8,007 nucleotides of DNA from JBDLID01 sp039715055 (GTDB taxonomy: Bacteria; Desulfobacterota; Desulfobulbia; Desulfobulbales; Desulfocapsaceae), in contig JBDLID010000129.1 of NCBI GenBank assembly GCA_039715055.1, positions 1 to 8,007 on the forward strand, in the 5' to 3' direction. The notes under the pieces were generated by a model. The model worked only from the letters and a program-made list of their open reading frames with translations, did not search any database and had not been told where the DNA came from. Positions 1 through 7,282 of this stretch are shown here, piece after piece; position 1 is the stretch's first letter, and each line of letters opens with the position of its first letter. A program made the position numbers and the translations under genes.

Positions 1-321
1 CGGATCATCCTCTCAGACCCGCTAACCATCGTTGCCTTGGTAGGCCATTACCCTACCAACTAGCTAATGGTACGCAAGCTCCTCCCTGCACGATAGCTTA
101 AATCAGAGGCCACCTTTCTTCTTATAACCGCAGTTATAAGAACGTATCCGGTATTAGCTACAGTTTCCCGTAGTTGTCCCGAATGCAAGGATAGATCACT
201 TACGCGTTACTCACCCGTGCGCCACTCTACTCGTTTCCCGAAAGAAACTTTCGCGTTCGACTTGCATGTGTTAAGCACGCCGCCAGCGTTCGTTCTGAGC
301 CAGGATCAAACTCTCCAGTTT
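1..321 (-). rRNA. rrs: 16S ribosomal RNA, 5' part (partial, runs off left edge)
   Basis: The minus strand contains the universal bacterial 16S start: AGAGTTTGATCCTGGCTCAG is read from 314 downward. By comparison with E. coli, where this motif begins at nucleotide 8, the mature 5' end lies near 321. Further conserved blocks follow in order: GCGGCGTGCTTAACACATGC, then GGCGCACGGGTGAGTAACGC, then the CTAATACCGGATA block, and GGTCTGAGAGGATGATC at the window edge. About 320 of the usual ~1,500 nt are present; the rest lies beyond position 1. The V2 region holds a long helix with a perfect 10-bp stem and 4-nt loop (119-142), probably an extended helix 9. The sequence type looks like Desulfobulbales (Desulfobacterota), which I infer by eye. 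The gene is preceded by a leader with tandem promoters, so it should be the first gene of an rRNA operon. Confidence 0.98.
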
Positions 322-330
322 GATATCCTT

Positions 331-346
331 AATCCCAAAAGGGATT
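331..346 (-). other. Hairpin in the rRNA leader just before 16S
   Basis: A perfect inverted repeat (AATCCC, loop of four, GGGATT) lies about 10 nt upstream of the mature 16S 5' end. It lacks a following U-tract, so it is not a terminator. It belongs to the pre-rRNA leader and may guide folding or processing of the 16S precursor; that role is inference. The long-range partner strand used for RNase III cleavage would be 3' of 16S, outside the window. Confidence 0.5.
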
Positions 347-458
347 ACTTATTATATTCCAGCTAAGCTGGGTAAAAATAAGGACTACTTTGTTTTAGAA
401 TTACAAAGTTGCCCATGTGGTGAATTATCACCATCAGGGCCCGTTTGCTTGTTGTTAT

Positions 459-474
459 TCAGTTTTCAAGGATC
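459..474 (-). promoter_or_regulatory. boxA-like antitermination element in the rRNA leader
   Basis: The minus strand reads GATCCTTGAAAACTGA here, close to the boxA-type motif (TTCTTTGAAAAC-like) found in rRNA leaders and spacers of many bacteria, where the NusB/NusE (S10) antitermination complex binds nascent RNA. It lies about 140 nt upstream of 16S and downstream of both candidate promoters, which is the expected place. The match is imperfect and the assignment rests on motif and position only. Confidence 0.5.
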
Positions 475-522
475 GTCGACCGCCAAAGCGGCCCGCGACC
501 AAAAGGCCGCGACGAAGTCTCC

Positions 523-551
523 AAATTAAACCGAATCTGAACCGCTGTCAA
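523..551 (-). promoter_or_regulatory. Candidate rRNA promoter P2 (16S-proximal)
   Basis: On the minus strand a perfect sigma-70 -35 box, TTGACA (551-546), is followed by a 17-bp spacer and a weak -10 box, TAATTT (528-523). Transcription would start near 516 and give a leader of about 195 nt before 16S. An A-run with GCCAGATATGAG lies upstream and could serve as a modest UP-like region. The consensus -35, ideal spacing and position make this a good candidate, although the -10 matches at only three of six positions. Confidence 0.6.
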
Positions 552-614
552 TGACTTTCTGGCTCATATCTGGCTTTTTTACCACAGGCTTTCACCTGTT
601 GCGAAGACCGCGGC

Positions 615-643
615 AAACTAACCCAACCTCAGGGCCTTGTCAA
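615..643 (-). promoter_or_regulatory. Candidate rRNA promoter P1 (distal), with GC-rich discriminator
   Basis: A perfect TTGACA (643-638) on the minus strand is followed by a 17-bp spacer and TAGTTT (620-615). The layout is the same as at P2, 92 nt downstream. The segment upstream of the -35 (about 644-667) is rich in A and T, as in an UP element that contacts the RNA polymerase alpha subunit. Immediately after the -10 comes GCCGCGG, a strongly GC-rich discriminator, the feature that makes rRNA promoters sensitive to ppGpp and initiating NTP. Stringent and growth-rate control is therefore likely, by inference from E. coli rrn P1 promoters. Confidence 0.6.
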
Positions 644-774
644 TTAAAAGATAGGGCTTCAATAAAAATAATCAGAGGTGTTGTGAATGTTCGTGTGTTT
701 TCAGTATGTTGATAAGTTGATGGTCTGGAGCTTTTGGTCTGGATTTAGATGGGTGAGGGGATGAGAAAAAGGAA
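644..774. other. Spacer between rRNA promoter P1 and the upstream terminator
   Basis: This stretch has no credible coding frame. Its part nearest P1 (644-667) is AT-rich and may act as the promoter's UP element. The remainder could hold activator sites such as Fis-like sites, but I see no clear motif. Confidence 0.4.
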
Positions 775-805
775 AGGGGTGACTGGAAAATATCCAGCCA
801 CCCCT
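775..805 (-). terminator. Rho-independent terminator of the 338-aa membrane/coiled-coil gene
   Basis: A 13-bp stem with one mismatch (775-787 pairing with 793-805, AGGGGTGACTGGA type) encloses a 5-nt loop. On the minus strand it is followed by CCTTTCCTTTTTCTC, a T-rich tail that is slightly displaced from the stem. It lies 38 nt past the TAG stop of the 844-1860 gene, so it fits as that gene's terminator and insulates it from the rRNA promoters downstream. Confidence 0.75.
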
Positions 806-843
806 GTTGAAAACGTCAGTTCCTGATAGAAACGTGTGTACGG

Positions 844-1860
844 CTATTTCTGTCTTCGGTTTCGAATAAAATCTTTAGTGAGAGAAGGGTGCTCCTTGAT
901 GATTTTTTTACCGGCCGCATTGAGTTTTTTCTCAAGGTATTCTCCAGCTTTCGCATAGGACATTTCCTGGACAACGGTTTCATCGACCAACTCGGTGAGC
1001 TTGGCCTGGGCATCTGGCTTGAAATAGGTGAGCAGGCGATGAATTTCAGCTTCATCCTGGACGTTTCCAGCAGAGGATTTGTCTTCCTGGATGGTTTGAA
1101 CAAGGGTTTCTAAGGCTGTAATCTTATCTTTGAGCCCGTTAAGAACTTCATCCTTGTCATCCTGTTCAACAGCTTGTTCTGAGAGAATCGGGTTTTCCTC
1201 GACTGTTGACACTCTGGTACTGACTTCCGTCAAATTCGCAGAAACCTTGCTGATCTCGTCTGTAATTTTCTTCAGATCGTCAACCACACTTGCGGAGGCC
1301 TTTGCTTCGAGTTTCTCGTCCATTTCGCTAAGCTGTTGATCGGCACCGGTAAACGATTCTTTGGTCTCCTGGCTCAGGGCCTGTAGTGATGCTTTCAGAG
1401 AAGTCTGTTTATTGAGCTGTCCCTGCAGGTTGTTGATGTTTTTTTGCAGAGAAGATTGTTTACCGGTCAGGGCTGCAATATCATCTTTGAGCTGGTTAAG
1501 TTCTTCACTGGGTTGAGCTTCTTTTTTGAACTGGAGCAAAGCTGTGGAGGGCAGGGGAATTGACTTGCTCTGTTTGGCAAGGCTTTCCTTGACTTCGTCA
1601 TAGGCCACAGCCGCATCTTCACTGGAGTGAAGGTATACAGTCCCCAGATAGATAGCTATGATCACCGCTATTGAAAAGGCGATGGCAATGACCATTGCAA
1701 AGAGAAACTGGATGGCGGAGAAGATTGAACCAAAGAGTGAGCCAAAGGAGGCCATGATACCCCCGCTCTGGCCGCCGATGACACCCCAGATGACCACGAG
1801 GAGCACCAGGAGCATAACCCCTGATTTTATCACTGAGAGTTGCAGTTCTTTGTTTTTCAT
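844..1860 (-). CDS. Hypothetical inner-membrane protein with two TM helices and a long coiled coil
   Basis: I do not recognise this 338-aa protein. It begins with two hydrophobic segments, about residues 13-30 and 46-77, joined by a Gly/Ser-rich loop (QSGGIMASFGSLFG). A charged soluble part follows. Residues ~115-260 are rich in Lys, Glu, Gln, Leu and Ser with heptad-like spacing and few prolines, so a long coiled coil is likely. A compact C-terminal segment (~268-335) contains HRLLTYFKPDAQAK and ends in a basic tail, RNRRQK. The ATG at 1860 is supported by GGGAGA eight nt upstream (1867-1872); later Met codons fall inside the membrane part. It stands alone, with its own candidate promoter and its own terminator, between the respiratory operon and the rRNA operon. 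The layout resembles membrane-anchored scaffold or tether proteins, but no function is claimed. Confidence 0.85.
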   Translation of the reverse strand: MKNKELQLSVIKSGVMLLVLLVVIWGVIGGQSGGIMASFGSLFGSIFSAIQFLFAMVIAIAFSIAVIIAIYLGTVYLHSSEDAAVAYDEVKESLAKQSKSIPLPSTALLQFKKEAQPSEELNQLKDDIAALTGKQSSLQKNINNLQGQLNKQTSLKASLQALSQETKESFTGADQQLSEMDEKLEAKASASVVDDLKKITDEISKVSANLTEVSTRVSTVEENPILSEQAVEQDDKDEVLNGLKDKITALETLVQTIQEDKSSAGNVQDEAEIHRLLTYFKPDAQAKLTELVDETVVQEMSYAKAGEYLEKKLNAAGKKIIKEHPSLTKDFIRNRRQK

Positions 1861-2159
1861 AGAGTTTCTCCCAAGATTTGGCAGGTTGGTGTAAAAACCG
1901 AATAATGGCTAATCTTTATTTATGATAATACATATTAGCAACAAAGCGGAGCGAAATTATAGGATTTTTTGGTTTGGTGGAGAAATAATTATTTTATTAT
2001 TTTATGCACATTTCAGATTATAATTTCTATTGTATTTTCAAGTAAACAGCAAGGGAAAATGCTCGAAATTCAAACAGGTGCAACGGGTTTACGCTACAGT
2101 TTGATTTTATGATTTGAACAGGACAAATGTTTCTGTACTTGTCATCAGCTCTGAAATAA
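1861..2159. other. AT-rich intergenic region
   Basis: No open frame with coding character is seen on either strand. The region contains the ribosome binding site and candidate promoter of the gene that starts at 1860. It also has a weak inverted repeat (GCTAAT at 1908-1913 and ATTAGC at 1934-1939) in the expected leader RNA, of uncertain meaning. The stretch 2040-2159 shows nothing recognisable. Confidence 0.5.
1956..1984 (-). promoter_or_regulatory. Candidate sigma-70 promoter of the 338-aa gene
   Basis: A perfect -10 box, TATAAT (1961-1956 on the minus strand), is preceded by a 17-bp spacer and a weak -35, TTCTCC (1984-1979). It would give a 5' leader of about 90 nt ahead of the ATG at 1860. 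A second TATAAT lies at 2022-2017 but has no convincing -35. The surrounding DNA is AT-rich, so chance matches are possible. Confidence 0.4.
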
Positions 2160-2193
2160 AAAAGCCCTTTGGAGTTTTCTCCAAAGGGCTTTT
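2160..2193 (-). terminator. Strong rho-independent terminator after nuoN
   Basis: A perfect 15-bp stem (2160-2174 with 2179-2193, AAAAGCCCTTTGGAG and its complement) encloses a TTTT loop on the + strand (AAAA in the minus-strand transcript). The minus-strand transcript ends the hairpin in CTTTTTTATTTC, giving a good U-tract. It sits 20 nt past the nuoN stop and should end the complex I-type operon. The symmetrical A/T ends would also let it work in the + direction, but no + strand gene reaches it. Confidence 0.93.
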
Positions 2194-2213
2194 CCAGTGA
2201 AGTTTGTTTCGTC

Positions 2214-3626
2214 TTACATCATCGACTTGACCGCTGTTTCAGCAAAGCTGATAAATCGCTGAGGAGCGACACCCATGGCAACGATGATCAGCATGAGAAC
2301 AACTGAGGTGGCTCCTGCAGTCAGGTTGCCGGGAATAACCGATCGATCTTCAGGGTCGCTGCAGAAAGTGACCCGGACAACAGAGAGGTAGTAGTAGATG
2401 GCAATGCCTGTATTGATCGCAGCCAGGATGACGAGGAGCAGATAACCCTCTTTAAGGGCTCCGGTGAGCAGCATGAATTTACCCATGAAACCGACAAAAG
2501 GAGGGATTCCGGCAAGGGCGAACAAACCCACCACGAGGGTCAGGGCCAGTAGCGGCGAACGTTTATGAAGGCCGCTGAAGTCGTCAATCTGTACATTTTC
2601 ACCGTTTTCGGAGACAGAACAGATGACAGTGAAGCAGGCCAGGTTCATGACCACATAACCGATGATGTAATAGATCGAGTTTGCATAACCGCTGATCTGG
2701 AAAGTCAGAATGCCGAGCAGGACAAAACCGGCGTGGGCAATTCCTGAAAAACCGAGCATCCGTTTGACATCTGTCTGGACAAGGGCGGAAAGGTTTCCAT
2801 AGAACATCGACAGCACGGCACAAACCATGAGGATGTTGATAATCAGCTGTCCCTCTCCGTTGATCATGCCGATGATACGAATGAGCATGGCTACGGCAGC
2901 GAGTTTTGGTACTGATGCGATAAAGGCGGTGGTCTCATTTGACGCGCCTTCATAGACATCCGGTACCCAGAAGTGGAATGGGAAGATGGCAAGTTTGTAG
3001 AAAAATCCAGCGAGCACCATGCAGACGGCGATCACCGCTGCCGGCTGGCTGTACATCATGGAGAGTTTCTCAACGACCACTGACAGCTGGGTTGAGCCGG
3101 TGAGACCGTACATGTAGCTCATGCCAAAGAGCATGAAGCCGGTGGCGGTCACGCCGAAGAGCAGATACTTGATTCCGGCTTCCATTTGGATATGGATCTT
3201 GCCGGAGTCGCTGCGCATGGGCACCATGATATAGACGGCAAAGGAAGAGAGCTCAAGAGCGACAAAGATGGAGATCAGTTCCACCGAGGAAACAAGCATC
3301 ATCAGCCCCAGAACGCTGACAAAGAGGAACAGGTAGTACTCGGGGTGGACATTCTTCTCAATTCCACGCAGTTTCTGGCCAAAGAGGAGGACGACCAGCA
3401 TGGCGCCAGCGATCAGGGTCTTGAAAACCTGTGAAAAGAGGTCGACCTTGTAGGCACCAAAAAACAGGCTTCCTTCCTGGCAGTAGCTGATGAGGGTCGC
3501 TGCAAATACAGCTGCTCCCAGGCCAAGGGCAATATTCTTGACTGCTGCGGCACCGGATTTTCCGAGGCTGACCACGAAGATGGCCAGGCTGGCTCCCAAC
3601 AGTGTTAACTCTGGTAGAAATTGCAT
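2214..3626 (-). CDS. nuoN: NADH-quinone oxidoreductase subunit N (complex I membrane arm)
   Basis: This 470-aa polytopic inner-membrane protein is one of the three antiporter-like proton-channel subunits of respiratory complex I (E. coli NuoN is about 485 aa). Family signatures are clear. The TM5 glutamate is E125 in FVALELSSF. The TM7 lysine is K211 in FYKLAIFPFHFWVPDVYEG. The TM8 lysine is K241 in ASVPKLA. The block ALVQTDVKRMLGFSGIAHAG (281-300) is typical. K383 in GFMGKF is the TM12 lysine that distinguishes NuoN from the glutamate of NuoM. About 14 hydrophobic segments are visible. The ATG at 3626 has AAAGGT about 8 nt upstream. It is the last gene of the run, 43 nt after nuoM, and is followed at once by a strong terminator. 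All the key channel residues are present, so it should be functional. Confidence 0.96.
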   Translation of the reverse strand: MQFLPELTLLGASLAIFVVSLGKSGAAAVKNIALGLGAAVFAATLISYCQEGSLFFGAYKVDLFSQVFKTLIAGAMLVVLLFGQKLRGIEKNVHPEYYLFLFVSVLGLMMLVSSVELISIFVALELSSFAVYIMVPMRSDSGKIHIQMEAGIKYLLFGVTATGFMLFGMSYMYGLTGSTQLSVVVEKLSMMYSQPAAVIAVCMVLAGFFYKLAIFPFHFWVPDVYEGASNETTAFIASVPKLAAVAMLIRIIGMINGEGQLIINILMVCAVLSMFYGNLSALVQTDVKRMLGFSGIAHAGFVLLGILTFQISGYANSIYYIIGYVVMNLACFTVICSVSENGENVQIDDFSGLHKRSPLLALTLVVGLFALAGIPPFVGFMGKFMLLTGALKEGYLLLVILAAINTGIAIYYYLSVVRVTFCSDPEDRSVIPGNLTAGATSVVLMLIIVAMGVAPQRFISFAETAVKSMM

Positions 3627-3669
3627 TGTCGTTACCTTTTAAATCGGTCGTTGAATAATCGTTACGTTA

Positions 3670-5196
3670 TCAGTGGGTTATTATCTCGACAGCTGCCACG
3701 GCCTGGCCTTGATGGGCATTGAATGTATCCAGCAGTCCAGTGACGCTTGTGTGCATCAGGTCGATGAAAGGCTGCGGGCCCAGGCCGATCCAGAAGACAA
3801 AGAAGAGAAACGGAGTCAGTATCACGATCTCCCGCATATTGAGGTCCGTCAGCCAGGACTGATCAGGGTTGTCAGTTCCACCCCAGACAATCTTCTGCAA
3901 CATTCTCAGCATATAGGCGGCGGCAAGAACTGCTCCGGGAATGGCGGCCATGGCCAGGGGAATATCTTTCTTAAAGGTGCCGGCCAGGATCATGAATTCG
4001 CCGACAAAGGAGTTTGTACCCGGAAAACCAAACGATGACAGGGAGAAAAAGGCCAGGAAGGTGACAAAGACCGGCATATACTGGCCGACACCTGCAGCGC
4101 TTTTCAGTTCACGGCTGTGGGTTCTCTCGTAGATCATACCAACACAGAGAAACAGGGCGCCGGTGGTGATGCCGTGGTTGACCATCTGCAGGATGGCGCC
4201 TTCCACGCCCTGCACATTGAGGACAAAGATACCGAGTGTTACAAATCCCATGTGACCGACGGAAGAGTAGGCGATCAGCTTCTTCATGTCATGCTGGGCA
4301 AGGGCGGTAAAACCGCCATAGATTATACCGGCGATGGAGAGCCACAGCACGTAAGGCATGAGTATGGTTGTCGCCTCCGGCGTAATGGGCAGGGCAAAGC
4401 GCAGGAATCCGTAGGTTCCCATTTTCAACAGGACCGAGGCCAGAATAACGGAACCGGCGGTCGGCGCCTCAACATGGGCTGCGGGCAGCCATGTGTGGAA
4501 GGGGAACATTGGTACCTTGATGGCAAAGGCCAGAAAGAACGCCAGGAAAAGCAGGACCTGGGCCGTGGTGGAGTAATTCTGCCACATCATGTCCGGAATA
4601 AAGAAGGAGTAATCATTGGTCATGTAGAGCCAGATGATTCCAACAAGGAGCATGATGGAACCGGCCAGGGTATAAAGAAAGAACTTGATGGAGGCGTAGA
4701 CCTTCCGCGGTCCACCCCAGATACCGATAAGCAGGTACATGGGGATAAGCATGGCTTCCCAGAGGATGTAGAAGAGAACAAAGTCAAGGGCCATGAACAC
4801 ACCGAGCATGGCGGTCTCCATGACTAAAAGGCATATCATAAACGGTTGAACTCGGGTCTTGATATAGGTCCAGGAGGCCAGAACACAGAGTGGCATAATC
4901 AGCGTTGTGAGCATGATCAGCAGGATGGATATACCGTCCACACCGACAACATACTGAATGTTCAGTGACTTGACCCAGCTGTACTGCTCGACAAACTGAT
5001 ACTTGGCCGTTGATGTATCAAATGCTTTCAACAGCCAGATGGAGATCAGCGCCGTGAGTGTTGTAATGCCAAGGGCCCAGAGGCGGGCAAAGTACTCACT
5101 CTTGACAAAAAGCAGCAGCAGAGCCCCCAACATCGGTAGAAAGATCAGGGTGCTGAGGATGTAGGGGTAGTCTGGATTAATCAGTAGTTGGTCCAT
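3670..5196 (-). CDS. nuoM: NADH-quinone oxidoreductase subunit M (complex I membrane arm)
   Basis: The product is a 508-aa, ~14-TM antiporter-like subunit that should carry one proton channel of complex I; its length matches E. coli NuoM (509 aa). The diagnostic residues are all present. E147 in LFYILWEAML is the TM5 glutamate. K227 in IKVPMFPFHTWLPAAHVEAP is the TM7 lysine. K258 in SVLLKMGTYG lies in TM8. The block LAQHDMKKLIAYSSVGHMGF (299-318) follows. E400 in GTNSFVGEFMIL is the TM12 glutamate typical of NuoM. The ATG at 5196 is preceded by AAGGAA 8 nt upstream. The gene lies 27 nt after the NuoL-like gene and 43 nt before nuoN, the usual L-M-N order, in one transcription unit. Nothing suggests damage. 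Confidence 0.97.
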   Translation of the reverse strand: MDQLLINPDYPYILSTLIFLPMLGALLLLFVKSEYFARLWALGITTLTALISIWLLKAFDTSTAKYQFVEQYSWVKSLNIQYVVGVDGISILLIMLTTLIMPLCVLASWTYIKTRVQPFMICLLVMETAMLGVFMALDFVLFYILWEAMLIPMYLLIGIWGGPRKVYASIKFFLYTLAGSIMLLVGIIWLYMTNDYSFFIPDMMWQNYSTTAQVLLFLAFFLAFAIKVPMFPFHTWLPAAHVEAPTAGSVILASVLLKMGTYGFLRFALPITPEATTILMPYVLWLSIAGIIYGGFTALAQHDMKKLIAYSSVGHMGFVTLGIFVLNVQGVEGAILQMVNHGITTGALFLCVGMIYERTHSRELKSAAGVGQYMPVFVTFLAFFSLSSFGFPGTNSFVGEFMILAGTFKKDIPLAMAAIPGAVLAAAYMLRMLQKIVWGGTDNPDQSWLTDLNMREIVILTPFLFFVFWIGLGPQPFIDLMHTSVTGLLDTFNAHQGQAVAAVEIITH

Positions 5197-5223
5197 GACC
5201 TGTATTCCTTAAAAAACGTTGGT

Positions 5224-7041
5224 TTAGGCAAAAACGTATGCAATAAGTATTACGGCGGCAAATGAGACCGTAAAGTAGATAGTCTGCTGGATCTGTCCTC
5301 TCTGAAGAACGATGGACACCCTGCGGCCGATGGCCCTGACGCAGCGGGCGGTTCCGTCAACCACACCGTCGATCCCGTGCCAGTCGAACCAGGACCAGAA
5401 CTGGGCGGTGGTCATCAGCGAGCCGAGGCCGACAACCCGATAGGCCTTGGAAAAGGCGGTATCAAACCATGCCAGGGGGTTCTTGACGGTCCACAGAAAG
5501 GCTCTTCCGCCGATCCGGTAGAACCAGTCAAGATCAATGCTGATACTGTTTTCAAGAATGATATAGCGTCTCAGGAGATAGAAACCGAGGCCGGTGGCGG
5601 CCATGATCTGCAGGGTCTCACTGATGTGATAGCCGTTGTAGGGGTGGAAAGCCACTTCGCTAAACGGCAGCATGTTGTAAAGAAAAGGAGTATACGAGCC
5701 GATCACCACACAGAGTACCGCTCCAAATGTCATGGCCAGTTTCATGTTCCAGGTCGGGTCTTCTGCCTTGTCCCAGGTCTCATCTGAACAGCGGTTTTCA
5801 CCGAAGAAGAGAAGATAGGGGAGCCTGAGTCCTGCGGCAAGAAAGGTGCCGGCGGAAACCAGCAGCAGTGCAAAGCCGGCCCAGAGGATGTGCTGCTCAT
5901 AGGCGGCAGTGATAATCATCGACTTGGAGACAAAACCGGACAACAGCGGCAACCCTGAGACGGCAAGACCGCCCACCATGAGAAAGACAAGGGTTGCGGG
6001 CATCTTTTTATAGAGCCCGCCAAGTTCGGTAAACTTGGATTTTCCGGTACTGTGGATAACCGCGCCGGCGGCCATGAAGAGCAGCCCCTTATAGAGGATA
6101 TGGGCAAAGGCGTGGGCGCAGGCACCGTTGATGGCGAGCTGGGTGCCGATACCGACACCGGCCACCATGTAGCCAACCTGGCTGACAATCTCCCAACCCA
6201 GCAGTTTGCGGACATCATTTTCCATGAGTGCATAGATGATGCCGTAAATGGCCATGATGACCCCGAGGTAGATCAGGATGTCAAAGCCGGAACAGGCCCG
6301 GATGAGGGTGTAGACCGCGGTCTTGGTGGTAAAGGCGCACATGAAGACGGCGCCGGCAACAGTCGCCTTTGAATAGGCATCCGGCAGCCAGGAGTGGAGC
6401 GGCGGCACGGCGGCGTTGAGCGCCAGGCCGATCATGATCAGCCAGGTGTAAAGCTCGGGATGTTTGACATCAAGCAGGGTAAACGACAGGTCGCCGCCGG
6501 TGGCCTGATACCTGAGGACAAAACCGAGCAGCAGGATAACCCCGCCGAAGGTGTGAACCAGGATGTAGCGGTAACCTGCTGCCAGCGACTCCTTGTCTTT
6601 CTTGAACCAGATAAGAAAGGTGGAGGCAAAGGCCATCATCTCCCAGAAGAGAAAGAGGACCAGGTAGTCTCCGGCATAGATGACACCAAGTGATCCCGCA
6701 ACATAGAACCAGGCGGAGACGAGCTGCCACTCATTTTTGACATGCATCCCGTAGATGGTGCCGATGATCGCCATGAGCGCCATAATAAAGGCGAAGATGG
6801 AAGACAAGCGGTCAACACGGCCGAAGGTGAGCTGCCAGTCCATGAACTGGACCTGGCCGAGTATCAGCTCTGTGGTGCCCTGGGGAGCATGCTGCAGTGC
6901 CTGGCTGAGATAGATGACATCACAAAAGGCGGCCAGAGGGACCAGGAAGAGAAAAACATTTCGAATCGGTCCCTTGACAAAGGGCAGGAGAACCGCCCCC
7001 AATATCATGATCAGGGCTGGATGAAAGAAACTAGTTGTCAT
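5224..7041 (-). CDS. NuoL/MrpD-family antiporter-like subunit with NuoL-type C-terminal extension
   Basis: This 605-aa membrane protein belongs to the proton-conducting/antiporter subunit family (NuoL, MrpD, often annotated Na+/H+ antiporter subunit D). The core carries E134 in LFLFWEMMAF (TM5), PPLHSWLPDAY (213-223), K240 in AFTTKTAVY (TM8), NDVRKLLGWEIVSQVGYM (275-292), HILYKGLLF (314-322) and K373 in SGFVSKSMI (TM12). The C-terminal ~100 residues (GIDGVVDGTARCVRAIGRRV, then a last hydrophobic helix) resemble NuoL's lateral helix HL and final TM, so it probably sits at the distal end of the membrane arm. The TM7 lysine position holds N209 (LNAAVPPLHSWLP). A strong GGGAGGA lies 6 nt before the ATG at 7041, and the start overlaps the preceding gene by 11 nt. 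Canonical nuoL is possible, but an MrpD-like paralogue fits the core better. Confidence 0.9.
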   Translation of the reverse strand: MTTSFFHPALIMILGAVLLPFVKGPIRNVFLFLVPLAAFCDVIYLSQALQHAPQGTTELILGQVQFMDWQLTFGRVDRLSSIFAFIMALMAIIGTIYGMHVKNEWQLVSAWFYVAGSLGVIYAGDYLVLFLFWEMMAFASTFLIWFKKDKESLAAGYRYILVHTFGGVILLLGFVLRYQATGGDLSFTLLDVKHPELYTWLIMIGLALNAAVPPLHSWLPDAYSKATVAGAVFMCAFTTKTAVYTLIRACSGFDILIYLGVIMAIYGIIYALMENDVRKLLGWEIVSQVGYMVAGVGIGTQLAINGACAHAFAHILYKGLLFMAAGAVIHSTGKSKFTELGGLYKKMPATLVFLMVGGLAVSGLPLLSGFVSKSMIITAAYEQHILWAGFALLLVSAGTFLAAGLRLPYLLFFGENRCSDETWDKAEDPTWNMKLAMTFGAVLCVVIGSYTPFLYNMLPFSEVAFHPYNGYHISETLQIMAATGLGFYLLRRYIILENSISIDLDWFYRIGGRAFLWTVKNPLAWFDTAFSKAYRVVGLGSLMTTAQFWSWFDWHGIDGVVDGTARCVRAIGRRVSIVLQRGQIQQTIYFTVSFAAVILIAYVFA

Positions 7042-7282
7042 AATAATCCTCCCGGGTCATGATCCCGCTTTTGCCAAACCAGCGTGCGGTAAGGATGACA
7101 GCAGCGCATGAGCCAAGTCCGAACAGGGCCCAGAAGCCCGGTATCATTTTTTCAGCCCAGGTGTGGGCATGACTGGTATCAACCGTCAGACTCCAGATGA
7201 TGACACCGATAACGGTGCCGTACAAACCGTACCGTAATAGCTGGAGACGTTCTTTGAGGTAATCAATCAGATCGACAATCAT
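7031..7282 (-). CDS. Small two-helix membrane protein with C-terminal EDYYDN
   Basis: This 83-aa protein has an amphipathic, charged N-terminus (MIVDLIDYLKERLQLLRYG), two hydrophobic segments at about 17-34 and 47-67, and a charged tail with TREDYYDN (76-83). It is not NuoK: it lacks the third helix and the conserved membrane glutamates of that subunit. Small proteins ending in an EDYYD-like motif occur, as I recall, beside MrpD-like genes in other proteobacterial clusters, so it is probably a conserved accessory subunit. Its ATG overlaps the TGA of the upstream antiporter gene (ATGA, 7279-7282), and its end overlaps the next start by 11 nt, so all three genes are likely translationally coupled and co-assembled. 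The biochemical role is unknown. Confidence 0.85.
   Translation of the reverse strand: MIVDLIDYLKERLQLLRYGLYGTVIGVIIWSLTVDTSHAHTWAEKMIPGFWALFGLGSCAAVILTARWFGKSGIMTREDYYDN

Noticed and set aside
320..529. A 69-codon + strand frame in the rRNA leader
   Set aside because: It covers the leader, boxA-like element and hairpin upstream of 16S, has no ribosome binding site, and the composition is not protein-like.
580..602. A short hairpin (ACAGG/CCTGT) considered as a terminator
   Set aside because: The stem is only about 5 bp, and the T-run lies on the wrong side for a + strand terminator; on the minus strand A's follow instead of T's. It also sits between the two rRNA promoters.
4117..4827. A 236-codon open frame on the + strand
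   Set aside because: It lies wholly antisense to nuoM, whose protein has every family motif. The product is Gly/Asp/His/Lys-rich with no domain, typical of the complement of a hydrophobic coding frame.
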